A stretch of 5,671 nt of DNA from Gemmatimonadota bacterium (GTDB lineage Bacteria > Latescibacterota > UBA2968 > UBA8231). Below are positions 1-5,671 of the stretch, one piece after another (within the stretch, counting starts at the first letter, position 1; each line of letters opens with the position of its first letter). Position numbers and translations under genes: made by a program. The DNA lies in assembly GCA_009845645.1 (NCBI GenBank), contig VXZF01000344.1, positions 1 to 5,671 on the forward strand, given 5' to 3'. A model generated the notes under the pieces. It was not told the origin of the DNA. It saw only the letters and a list, made by a program, of their open reading frames with translations, and made no database searches.

Positions 1-469
1 CGGAGACGACCACCGCGTCGAAAAAGGGGCGCAACGCCAGTTCGTCTAGCAACCGATGGACGTGCGGCGGATGGTCGAAGTTGGAAATCAGCGCCAGCTT
101 GTAGCGGCCTTGTAACTCGCCGAGCACGCTTTTGGCCTCGGGGTCGAGTTGCGTGTGTGCGTGCCACGCCGCTACGCTCGCCTCGCTGATCTGCCGCAAT
201 TCCCCCACTTCCAGTTCCAAGCCCAACTCCCCAACCAACACGCGCATGCGACGCTCGTACACTGTCAGCCCGTCGTCCTGCACTGGCGGCTCGGGTTGGA
301 GCAGAAATTCCTCGCATAGTCGGAGTAACGTTTCTTCATCAAACGCATGGCCACTATCCATCAACTCGTGGCGTATGGCATGGTACCAGCTCTCTCCTGC
401 GGCCTCCATATTGCCGTAGCACAACAACGTGCCGTACAGGTCGAAGAATACACCTCGTATTTCAGTCAT
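1..469 (-). CDS. HAD family hydrolase, N-terminal part (runs off left edge)
   Basis: The first 156 residues of a haloacid dehalogenase superfamily protein are visible; the C-terminus lies beyond the left edge. Residues 7-15 read VFFDLYGTL, which is HAD motif I with the nucleophile Asp at D10. A helical cap-like segment follows (about residues 20-105), and ALISNFD at 126-132 is motif II with Ser129. The frame ends just before the expected motif III lysine and motif IV acidic residues, so roughly 70-90 residues are missing compared with the usual 220-240. Tyr12 replaces the second Asp that serves as acid/base in most HAD phosphatases; this occurs in L-2-haloacid dehalogenases and in some other COG1011-type members. 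The start ATG gives the correct short lead to motif I and has a weak AAAGAG site 5 bases upstream. No signal peptide, so cytoplasmic. It lies 62 bases downstream of the ThuA-like gene. The substrate cannot be assigned. Confidence 0.87.
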   Translation of the reverse strand, partial: MTEIRGVFFDLYGTLLCYGNMEAAGESWYHAIRHELMDSGHAFDEETLLRLCEEFLLQPEPPVQDDGLTVYERRMRVLVGELGLELEVGELRQISEASVAAWHAHTQLDPEAKSVLGELQGRYKLALISNFDHPPHVHRLLDELALRPFFDAVVVS

Positions 470-531
470 TGAGTCTCTTTCTAATAGGCTTAGGGCGGAC
501 TTGCCCGCGTCCCGCAACTAGATCGGCGCAA

Positions 532-1167
532 TCACAACTGTTTCCCCACCCACAGGGCACCTCGGCGTACCACTTCTTGGAAGGAGGGGTTTTCCAGCAC
601 TGCGTTGTCGTGGCCCAAGGCAAAGAAGAACACTCGGCCCTGACCATAGGTGTGATGATAGGCCATGACGTGGGTTTCGTCGCGGCCGGGATCATAGGCG
701 TGCATGAGGTGATGCGAGCGGCTTGGGTCGTGCTTGAGGTAGTGCAGTTCATCGGTTACGGCAAAGTCTTCGAGGCCGGCGGCAACGGGATGGTCGGAGT
801 CGGAGATGGTGACGGTGAAATCCATGTACGGGCTGTGGCCGTTGAAAAAGCCGTTGAGCATTTGATGGTAGCCGGCGTTGTCGCGGAAGGAAGCGTCTGC
901 GGTGTGCAGGCCGAAGAACCCGCCGCCGCGTTCGATAAAGTGCAAAAGCCCCTGTTCCTGGGCTTGGGTGAAGTGGCCGACATCGGTGAAGAAGAGGGTG
1001 GCGTCGTACGCGGCGAGGCCGCTGGCCATAATCTCGTAGTCGCGCGAGAAATCGGCCTCGACCCGGTCGTCTTGGTTCAGCAGGTCGGTCAGAAATCGGC
1101 CCTGGCCTTCGTGGTCGTGGTAGATGCCTTCGGTGCCGACGAATACTAGCAGTTTAACGGGAGCCAT
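532..1167 (-). CDS. ThuA-like domain protein (class I glutamine amidotransferase-like fold)
   Basis: A 211-residue single-domain protein of the ThuA family, named after a trehalose-utilisation gene of rhizobia; members have a glutamine-amidotransferase-like fold and are mostly of unproven biochemistry. Family marks in order are KLLVFVG at the N-terminus followed by YHDHEGQG (16-23), an acidic DVGHF turn (62-66), GGGFFGLHTA (81-90), FNGHSPYMDF (108-117), HPVAAGLEDF (126-135) with DELHYL (139-144), and AYHHTYGQGRVFFFALGHD near 169-187. Its length is close to that of a bare ThuA domain. There is no signal peptide, so it should act in the cytoplasm, unlike the exported ThuA proteins often seen in planctomycetes. 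Its ATG lies inside the end of the glutaredoxin gene (14-base overlap), with an AAGGA site about 10 bases upstream, which suggests translational coupling. By analogy with ThuA/ThuB systems a role in processing oxidised sugars is plausible, but that is inference. Confidence 0.93.
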   Translation of the reverse strand: MAPVKLLVFVGTEGIYHDHEGQGRFLTDLLNQDDRVEADFSRDYEIMASGLAAYDATLFFTDVGHFTQAQEQGLLHFIERGGGFFGLHTADASFRDNAGYHQMLNGFFNGHSPYMDFTVTISDSDHPVAAGLEDFAVTDELHYLKHDPSRSHHLMHAYDPGRDETHVMAYHHTYGQGRVFFFALGHDNAVLENPSFQEVVRRGALWVGKQL

Positions 1168-1474
1168 GGCGGGTTTTTCCTTTTGTTATTGGGTTGGGAA
1201 CGGCGGTAAGGAGTTTCTCCAACTCACCGCGACGTTTGAGTTCGTCGAGAGTCTCCTCGGTTCCTAGGTATTCCCCGTCGACGAAGATCTGCGGAATTGT
1301 GCCGTCCCCACCGGTTCGACGCAGCATTTCCTTGAAGTTGGCAGTCGGCAGTTTGAAGCCGAAGTAGAAGCGAATGGGGATCTTGGTGTATCGAATCCCC
1401 TTTCTCCACAGCATCAGGCGCGCCTTCCAGCAGTACCCGCAGAATGGGCTCAGGTAGATTTCGACTTTTGGCAT
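1154..1474 (-). CDS. glutaredoxin-like protein (CGYC active site)
   Basis: A 106-residue thioredoxin-fold protein. It begins with beta strand KVEIYLS (3-9) and the redox site PFCGYCWKA (10-18), whose cysteines C12 and C15 give a dithiol C-x-x-C of glutaredoxin type. The conserved cis-proline motif is TIPQIFVDG (59-67), followed by a C-terminal helix DELKRRGELEKLL (77-89). The segment after it (90-106) is basic and has no recognisable motif. The frame stays open upstream to 1537, but the ATG at 1474 is chosen because it follows GGAG with 7-base spacing and places the first strand immediately at the N-terminus, as in the family. The usual GG-x-DD glutathione-binding stretch reads GTEET (71-75), so glutathione affinity may be altered. 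Its end overlaps the ThuA-like start, and 64 bases separate it from the upstream Ldh-type gene. The expected role is thiol-disulfide exchange in the cytoplasm; the physiological partner is unknown. Confidence 0.9.
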   Translation of the reverse strand: MPKVEIYLSPFCGYCWKARLMLWRKGIRYTKIPIRFYFGFKLPTANFKEMLRRTGGDGTIPQIFVDGEYLGTEETLDELKRRGELEKLLTAVPNPITKGKTRHGSR

Positions 1475-1485
1475 TTTATTTCTCC
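1472..1485 (-). promoter_or_regulatory. ribosome binding site that decides the glutaredoxin start
   Basis: On the minus strand GGAG (bases 1485-1482) is followed by a 7-base A/T-rich spacer and ATG at 1474-1472. No comparable site precedes the longer in-frame start at 1537, so the shorter glutaredoxin reading is preferred. Confidence 0.7.
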
Positions 1486-1538
1486 GACGTTGATGCTTCA
1501 CTACCGACCAGACTTGGGACGCGGGAATATCCCCCATA

Positions 1539-2585
1539 TCAAGCCCAGCGGATTGGCACCTCTAAATCGCGGGCTAGTTCTTCTACTTGGTCGGCCAAGG
1601 TGGCTTCAAGGGCAATACCGTTTTTTAGGTAGTCGGCGCGCCGCTGGTAGCTGCCTTCGCCCGGCCACTGCACTGGACCCTGCTCGGGTGCTGCTTCTAC
1701 TGATTTAATATGAGCCTTCAGATCGGCACTGCGGTCGTGCAGCCAGTCGCCAAAGGGCTTGAGGGCGATAAAGCACTTGGTGGAGCCGCCAGCCGAATCC
1801 GTTGGCCGCTCCTCGGTGCCCTGCTCAAAAGCGAGGAGGCCGCCGGCCAATCCAGCCGTGAGCAGATCGACCATAAAAGCTAGCCCCGAGCCTTTGTGCT
1901 GACCCATGGGCAAAAAGCGCCACGATTGCAGCAGAGCACTTGGATCCGTAGTGGGCCTGCCGCGCTCGTCCAAGCCCCAACCTTCGGGAACGCTGCGTCC
2001 GGCGGCCTCGGCCTGGCGCACGCGGCTTATGGAGGATTGGGTCATGGCCAAGTCGAGGACGACAGGCTCGCCGTCGGCTGTGGGAATGCCAATGGCGAGG
2101 GGATTGTTGCCTAGGGAAGGGACGCGCGTGCCCCAGGCGGGAAAGTTGGCGAACGCGTTGGTGAAGGCTAGGCCGACTAGCCCGGCGCGAGCGGCCCGCA
2201 ACGCGTAGCTATGCCCGCGCCCCCAATGCCCGACGTTGCGGACGACGCAGGCCCCGACGCCGTATTGCCGCGCCCGTTCGAGTGCCCAATCCATGCTCTG
2301 CGCCGAAGAGAAGCGGCCAATGCCGCCGCCGGCGTCGATCAGCCGGGAGACTGGGTACTCGACGATGGTTTCAAAGCGGGGATCGGGAGCCAAAATACCT
2401 TGGCGGATGTAATTGATCGCCGAGGGCAACAAGGCGACGCCGTGGGTGTGGCCGCCGTGCAGGTCCACTTCTGCGCCGATTTGGGCTTCGATATCAGCCA
2501 CGTGGGGTGGCACCCCTGCGGCTGCGAGAGCATCGAGGAAGAATTGTTCCAGATCGGCGTGGGCGATGCGTTTGGGCTGGCTCAT
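1539..2585 (-). CDS. Ldh family oxidoreductase (malate/L-lactate dehydrogenase type 2 fold), YiaK-like
   Basis: A 348-residue NAD(P)H-dependent 2-keto-acid/2-hydroxy-acid oxidoreductase of the Ldh_2 family (which includes AllD, YiaK and DpkA), at the usual length. Family marks are THGVALLP (47-54) with the expected catalytic His48, a GIGRF turn (89-93), NVGHWGRGHSY (117-127), SLGNNPLAIGIP (157-168), VPEGWGLD (199-206) with RPTTDP (210-215), FLPMGQHKGSG (224-234), CFIALKPFGD (271-280) and PGEGSYQRR (308-316). The HW-x-RG-x-SY and LPMG-x-x-KGSG wording is close to what I recall of E. coli 2,3-diketo-L-gulonate reductase YiaK, so a sugar-acid substrate is favoured but not proven. Leu52 stands where most relatives have Arg. 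Two ATG codons lie 6 bases apart; that at 2585 is preferred because AAGG sits 8 bases before it but only 2 bases before the one at 2591 (350 residues). No signal peptide, so cytoplasmic. Confidence 0.94.
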   Translation of the reverse strand: MSQPKRIAHADLEQFFLDALAAAGVPPHVADIEAQIGAEVDLHGGHTHGVALLPSAINYIRQGILAPDPRFETIVEYPVSRLIDAGGGIGRFSSAQSMDWALERARQYGVGACVVRNVGHWGRGHSYALRAARAGLVGLAFTNAFANFPAWGTRVPSLGNNPLAIGIPTADGEPVVLDLAMTQSSISRVRQAEAAGRSVPEGWGLDERGRPTTDPSALLQSWRFLPMGQHKGSGLAFMVDLLTAGLAGGLLAFEQGTEERPTDSAGGSTKCFIALKPFGDWLHDRSADLKAHIKSVEAAPEQGPVQWPGEGSYQRRADYLKNGIALEATLADQVEELARDLEVPIRWA

Positions 2586-2630
2586 GGTCATTGCCTTATT
2601 GATGAGATGCCGAAGGGTGAGGCGGATTAT

Positions 2631-3848
2631 TTATGGTCCTGTCGGCAAGGTCCACAAGGACAGATCAGTGGCGTCTTTGATCAGCAGTCGGTCATCCAAT
2701 ACCACTGGGTGCGCCCAAGTGGGGCTATCGGCGACTTGGTATTGGGCCAGTGTCTTCCAGGCTGTGGCGCTGGGTTCGATGATACTGAGGGTAGCGTCGT
2801 TGCCCAGACTGAAGAGAACCTCGGCGGCGCTAAGCAGGGATGTGTAGTCGCCCTGACGGCCTTGGGTGGTCCACAGCGTTTTGCCGGTACGGGCGTCGAG
2901 GCAGAAGAATTGGCCTTTGCGCTGGGTTGAGAAGGCGTAGAGCAGGTCGCCGTGCAAGACGGGCGAATTGGTGTACATCCACAAATCTGGATTGTGCCAG
3001 ACCGTTTCGGCCACCCAGCCGCTGTCGGTGCGGGTAGGGCGCACGGCCAGAGTGCCGCGTTCCATGGCGGTGAGGATGAGGTTATCGCCGCTGCGCAGAG
3101 GAGTGGGGATATTCTCCTCCCAAGGATGGGAGAAGGGGATTTGCCACAAGAGTTCACCCGTGGCCGGATTGAGGGCAATGCAGTGCTGGAAAGTAAGGAG
3201 CACTAATTGTCGGGTACCGTCCCAAGTGCCGATAATGGGCGAGGAGTAAGAAGGACCATCTGCGTCCCAGGTCCACACCGTTTTGCCACTGCGGCCGTCA
3301 AAGGCGGTGAGCGGCCCCACCTTGCCATCGCCGATGTGGACGATAACCCGGCCGTCAACGGCGATGGGCGAAGCCGAGGTGCCAAAGGGAAGGGACTGAT
3401 TTAGGCGGTGGCGCCACAACAGTTGGCCGCTGGCTGCCTCGTAGGCCGACAGCACTTGGGTTACGCCATAGGTATAGAGTACGCCGTCGGCCAAGGCAGG
3501 GGTAGCGAAAGGGCCTTTGCCGCGCTCGTCGGCGTGGTGGGTGGCCCACTGATAGGGGACATCGCCGTATGAATCCTGCCACAATAGGCGGCCTTCGGCT
3601 AGATCGAGGGCGCTGACGTACTCTTCTTCATCCCGGCGAGTGTGGACGAAGATGTGGCCACCGCTTACCACGGGCGAGGCGTCGCCGCGTCCCACCGGAG
3701 TGCGCCATTGCAATTGGAGTGAATCGGGCCAAGTAGCTGGAGCGGAGAAATTGGCAATTTGGCCATCGCGCTGGGGGCCTCGCCACTGGGGCCAGTCGGC
3801 GGCTGCGACCGCGGCCAGCAGGAAAAGGAGCAATAGTTGGCATAACAT
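2631..3848 (-). CDS. secreted PQQ-like beta-propeller repeat protein (DWPQWRG type)
   Basis: A 405-residue exported beta-propeller. Residues 1-17 are a hydrophobic signal segment rich in Leu and Ala, with a likely signal peptidase I site after the AAA at 15-17. The mature N-terminus is DWPQWRGPQRDG, typical of PQQ-like repeat proteins in Planctomycetota/Verrucomicrobiota-type bacteria. PQQ-like blades of the form A-x-D-x-x-x-G-x-x-x-W appear at about 78-90, 133-145, 180-192, 223-236 and 315-326, with a degenerate repeat near 354-370. The fold resembles BamB and the propellers of PQQ dehydrogenases, but I see no dehydrogenase metal or cofactor site, so catalysis is not claimed; ligand binding or a scaffold role is more likely. 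No cysteine sits at the cleavage site, so it is not a lipoprotein. The ATG at 3848 is chosen over a GTG at 3911 because AGAGGA lies 6 bases upstream and the signal peptide then starts at once, although this n-region lacks Lys or Arg. Confidence 0.93.
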   Translation of the reverse strand: MLCQLLLLFLLAAVAAADWPQWRGPQRDGQIANFSAPATWPDSLQLQWRTPVGRGDASPVVSGGHIFVHTRRDEEEYVSALDLAEGRLLWQDSYGDVPYQWATHHADERGKGPFATPALADGVLYTYGVTQVLSAYEAASGQLLWRHRLNQSLPFGTSASPIAVDGRVIVHIGDGKVGPLTAFDGRSGKTVWTWDADGPSYSSPIIGTWDGTRQLVLLTFQHCIALNPATGELLWQIPFSHPWEENIPTPLRSGDNLILTAMERGTLAVRPTRTDSGWVAETVWHNPDLWMYTNSPVLHGDLLYAFSTQRKGQFFCLDARTGKTLWTTQGRQGDYTSLLSAAEVLFSLGNDATLSIIEPSATAWKTLAQYQVADSPTWAHPVVLDDRLLIKDATDLSLWTLPTGP

Positions 3849-3860
3849 GTGTAGTCCTCT
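3846..3860 (-). promoter_or_regulatory. ribosome binding site that decides the PQQ-like propeller start
   Basis: AGAGGA (bases 3860-3855 on the minus strand) is followed by a 6-base spacer and ATG at 3848-3846. The upstream GTG at 3911 has only a weak site and would put 21 non-hydrophobic residues before the signal segment. Confidence 0.7.
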
Positions 3861-3915
3861 CGCGGACGAGGTGTTCCCATTAGCTTCCAGTAGAGCGGCA
3901 GTGTCGCACACTCAC

Positions 3916-5145
3916 TTACCAGCCGCGCACCATATAGGCCTGCAACACGCCGCTTTCATCGGAATTGAAGAAGCCCAATCTCCCATCCGGCGAGAGGAAA
4001 GGATGGATGTGGGTGTCTTTCTGCCAGGACGATCCGGGGTTTGCGACCTTCCGCGCATTTGCGAGCGCGCCTTCCTCTTCCTCGGGAAGGTCGAACAGCC
4101 AGACCGCGCCGCCCCCGTCTTTCGGTCCTGCATCTGTTATCAAACGGGTCCCGTCTATGTCCGTTGCGAAATGCCAGAAATCGGGCCCGGCAAAGGAGCG
4201 GGACAGGTCGTTGCGCCAGCCGTCCGGCGTGTTGATGCCTTCATCGCCGACGTGTACTGCCGCCCTGCCCGAGATGAGCTGTCTTTCGTCTGGCTCGCGC
4301 GTCGAGGTGCTGGTGATGGCAATGTCGCTTTTCCCCTGCCAGCATTGATGCCCCTGACAGAACTCGTTCCCATCCCTGCCCCAAGGGAAGTCGCGCAGAT
4401 TTGTTCCATCGTCCCGGATTAGGTGGATGTCCGCGCCCAGTCCGCTGGTGAGCTTTTCCACCCTGCCATCGGCTGTAATGATATTCCCGTGATTTTCCTG
4501 GATCATGATGTCGTGGGAAGCCACGGGGTCTGTTTGACGCGTGTACTGCGGATGCAGGTTGCACCAGGAGGGACCGTGCAAGACCAACCGCACGGAGGGC
4601 TCTTCGATCTCGAAGACGAGCAGACCCCAGGGCTCCCCTGCGTTTTTGCCTTCCCCGAGGAATCCCGATATGGAGATGCGCCCGCCATCGGATGAAATCG
4701 TCGAAAGCGGATACGGTCGGCTCAACCTGAAATCGGTCTCTGGAATCGCGTGATCTAGGACGTAGATGATCTCGCGTTCAGACCCATCTAGTCCAACTCG
4801 CTTCAGAGTCAGTCGTCCGCCTCTTCCGTGCTCTGTTTCATTGACGAAGTAGTACAGGTAGTCGCCATCTGGTGAGATAGACGGCCCCGTCGTACCAAGG
4901 TCGGTGGTGATCGGCGTCAGGCTGCAATTGTCTTCTAAGTTGCAAATCAGAAACTGGTGCTTGGGGTCCTTGGGATCTGAGCCGTGAGGGTGTGCTGAAC
5001 GGTGGAGGATCAGCCGCTGGGAATCGGGCGTGAAGATCTGCGCTTCCATATAGACATGCGATGAGGGGATCGACTCAGCCGTGAGCTGAATGACTTCGAG
5101 ATGGTCCCGCTCGGTCTCGGGGACGAGGTCAGGTCGGACTTTCAT
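3916..5145 (-). CDS. oligogalacturonate lyase-like (PL22-type) beta-propeller protein
   Basis: A 409-residue protein built from WD40-like/TolB-type blades, with repeated PDG or DG turns at FTPDSQRL (38-45), SISPDGDYLYY (89-99), ISSDGGRISIS (150-160), DIDGTRLIT (329-337) and LSPDGRLGFF (384-393). From remembered sequences it matches oligogalacturonate lyases (Ogl, PL22), cytoplasmic enzymes that cleave unsaturated or saturated digalacturonate by beta-elimination. LHPQY (197-201) resembles the GHPIY segment, GHQCW (265-269) the segment with the proposed catalytic His, HFATDIDGT (325-333) a metal His, and THIHP (378-382) the paired metal histidines. The active-site Arg of Ogl appears to be Asp239, so the reaction may differ. 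No signal peptide, so cytoplasmic like Ogl. Start choice: ATG at 5145 follows GAGGAA by 7 bases; a GTG at 5160 overlaps the upstream stop as GTGA but its AAGGAG site lies too close. The family link is fairly sure; the substrate is not. Confidence 0.83.
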   Translation of the reverse strand: MKVRPDLVPETERDHLEVIQLTAESIPSSHVYMEAQIFTPDSQRLILHRSAHPHGSDPKDPKHQFLICNLEDNCSLTPITTDLGTTGPSISPDGDYLYYFVNETEHGRGGRLTLKRVGLDGSEREIIYVLDHAIPETDFRLSRPYPLSTISSDGGRISISGFLGEGKNAGEPWGLLVFEIEEPSVRLVLHGPSWCNLHPQYTRQTDPVASHDIMIQENHGNIITADGRVEKLTSGLGADIHLIRDDGTNLRDFPWGRDGNEFCQGHQCWQGKSDIAITSTSTREPDERQLISGRAAVHVGDEGINTPDGWRNDLSRSFAGPDFWHFATDIDGTRLITDAGPKDGGGAVWLFDLPEEEEGALANARKVANPGSSWQKDTHIHPFLSPDGRLGFFNSDESGVLQAYMVRGW

Positions 5146-5165
5146 GTCTTTGTTCCTCACTCCTT
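5143..5165 (-). promoter_or_regulatory. stop/start junction with two candidate ribosome binding sites
   Basis: On the minus strand AAGGAG (5165-5160) merges with the GTGA overlap at 5160-5157, where the methyltransferase gene stops (TGA) and a GTG could start. A second site, GAGGAA (5158-5153), lies 7 bases before ATG 5145-5143. The second spacing is the normal one. Either way the two genes are close enough to be translationally coupled. Confidence 0.6.
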
Positions 5166-5671
5166 AACGACCGGGTACATGGCCGCAATGTGCTCTGGCC
5201 CTGAGGCGCAGCAGCCGCCGATGATTTGGGCACCCACCCGCTTCCACTCGCCGGCAAACTCCGCTAGGCGGGAGGGGTAGTAGTCGGCGTTTTGCAGGAT
5301 GTCCACGCCGGCACTGGGTTTTTGGTTTGTGAGCGTCGGCCTGTTGGCAATGGGGCCGGTCGGGTTGTAGCCGAGATTGGGATACGCGCCGACGGGGCCG
5401 GCAAACGCCTCCCGGAGTATGGGGAGACCGACGGAGATGTTTTCCGGGTTGCTGCACATGAGCAGGACGGCATCGACGGGATGACCTGCGAGGGCGCTGG
5501 CGAGATCGATCAGGCTCTCGCCATACTGCATTGCGCCGTCGTCTTGGATGTGCCGGACTCCAAGGAAGACTGGCACGCCCGCCTCGGCACACCCGTCGAC
5601 AGCCTCGACGCAGTCTTCGATGAAGCCGACGTACTCGGCTAGGATCAGGTCGGCACCCTCGTCGGCTAGGA
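5157..5671 (-). CDS. homocysteine S-methyltransferase family protein, C-terminal half (runs off right edge)
   Basis: The last 170 residues of a homocysteine-binding (TIM-barrel, S-methyltrans) domain are visible; the frame is open through the right edge and about 130 N-terminal residues are missing compared with the usual 300 or so. The fragment opens with strand ADLILAEYV, then VPVFLGVR (32-39), LLMCSNPENI (69-78) and GGCCASGPEHIAAM (151-164). C72, C153 and C154 match the three zinc-binding cysteines of BHMT, MmuM and MetH, with the 81-residue separation expected. The family transfers a methyl group from donors such as betaine or S-methylmethionine to homocysteine; the donor cannot be read here. 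A GTG at 5576 could open a shorter frame but lies in the middle of the barrel and is not a real start. No fused cobalamin domain follows, so it is not MetH. Its stop lies 11 bases before the PL22-like ATG. Confidence 0.93.
   Translation of the reverse strand, partial: LADEGADLILAEYVGFIEDCVEAVDGCAEAGVPVFLGVRHIQDDGAMQYGESLIDLASALAGHPVDAVLLMCSNPENISVGLPILREAFAGPVGAYPNLGYNPTGPIANRPTLTNQKPSAGVDILQNADYYPSRLAEFAGEWKRVGAQIIGGCCASGPEHIAAMYPVVKE

Noticed and set aside
495..515. GC-rich inverted repeat in the gap between the ThuA-like and HAD genes, considered as a terminator
   Set aside because: GCGGAC pairs with GTCCCGC only with a bulge, and no run of U follows on the transcribed minus strand, so it is not a convincing intrinsic terminator.
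469..1149. Long plus-strand open frame (226 codons) opposite the ThuA-like gene
   Set aside because: It is fully antisense to a well-supported ThuA-like protein, shows no family motif, and has the low-complexity Val/Gly/Ala/Glu make-up expected of a shadow frame in GC-rich DNA.
1475..1537. N-terminal extension of the glutaredoxin frame by 21 residues
   Set aside because: The extension has no thioredoxin-fold content, and a clear GGAG site sits directly before the internal ATG at 1474.
2211..2930. Plus-strand open frame (239 codons) spanning the Ldh and PQQ-like genes
   Set aside because: It crosses the boundary between two supported opposite-strand genes and its translation has no recognisable motif or ribosome site.
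3849..3911. N-terminal extension of the PQQ-like propeller to a GTG at 3911
   Set aside because: It would bury the signal peptide behind 21 polar residues and ignore the well-spaced AGAGGA site before ATG 3848.
3640..4422. Plus-strand open frame (260 codons) opposite the PQQ-like and PL22-like genes
   Set aside because: Antisense shadow: it crosses the junction of two supported genes, has no domain signature, and third-position G/C bias fits the minus strand instead.
3916..5145. Reading the PL22-like propeller as a periplasmic TolB
   Set aside because: There is no signal peptide or TolB N-terminal domain, and the GHQCW, HFATDIDGT and THIHP segments fit oligogalacturonate lyase relatives better.

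Overview
The window is a compact bacterial stretch in which all seven recognisable genes lie on the minus strand and are therefore read from the right edge to the left edge. In reading order they are: the C-terminal half of a homocysteine S-methyltransferase family protein (cut by the right edge), a cytoplasmic oligogalacturonate-lyase-like (PL22-type) beta-propeller protein, a secreted PQQ-like beta-propeller protein with an N-terminal DWPQWRG motif, an Ldh family (malate/L-lactate dehydrogenase type 2) oxidoreductase closest in motifs to 2,3-diketo-L-gulonate reductase YiaK, a small glutaredoxin, a ThuA-like protein, and the N-terminal two thirds of a HAD hydrolase (cut by the left edge).

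Gaps between neighbours are short (about 11, 67, 45 and 64 bases, then a 14-base overlap, then 62 bases). There is no convincing terminator or internal promoter, so one transcript entering from the right edge is the simplest reading. No stretch over 300 bases lacks a gene. I see no RNA gene, insertion sequence, CRISPR array, attachment site or origin. Several long open frames on the plus strand are antisense shadows of the GC-rich minus-strand genes.

Organism: the DNA is GC-rich with G/C-leaning third codon positions and Shine-Dalgarno-like sites before most starts. Secreted PQQ-like propellers starting DWPQWRG, ThuA proteins and sugar-acid enzymes are common together in Planctomycetota, Verrucomicrobiota, Latescibacterota and Poribacteria. 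I infer a lineage of that kind, possibly an environmental assembly, but the window has no phylogenetic marker.

Functional reading (inference): the PL22-like protein, the YiaK-like reductase and the ThuA-like protein all point to breakdown of an acidic or oxidised sugar, largely in the cytoplasm, with the propeller acting outside the inner membrane. The glutaredoxin, HAD hydrolase and methyltransferase do not obviously fit such a pathway and may simply be co-transcribed. The most interesting points are that the PL22-like and Ldh proteins keep their main histidines but appear to have lost a family arginine, so their substrates may differ from those of characterised relatives. Nothing in the window is clearly a wholly new kind of system.
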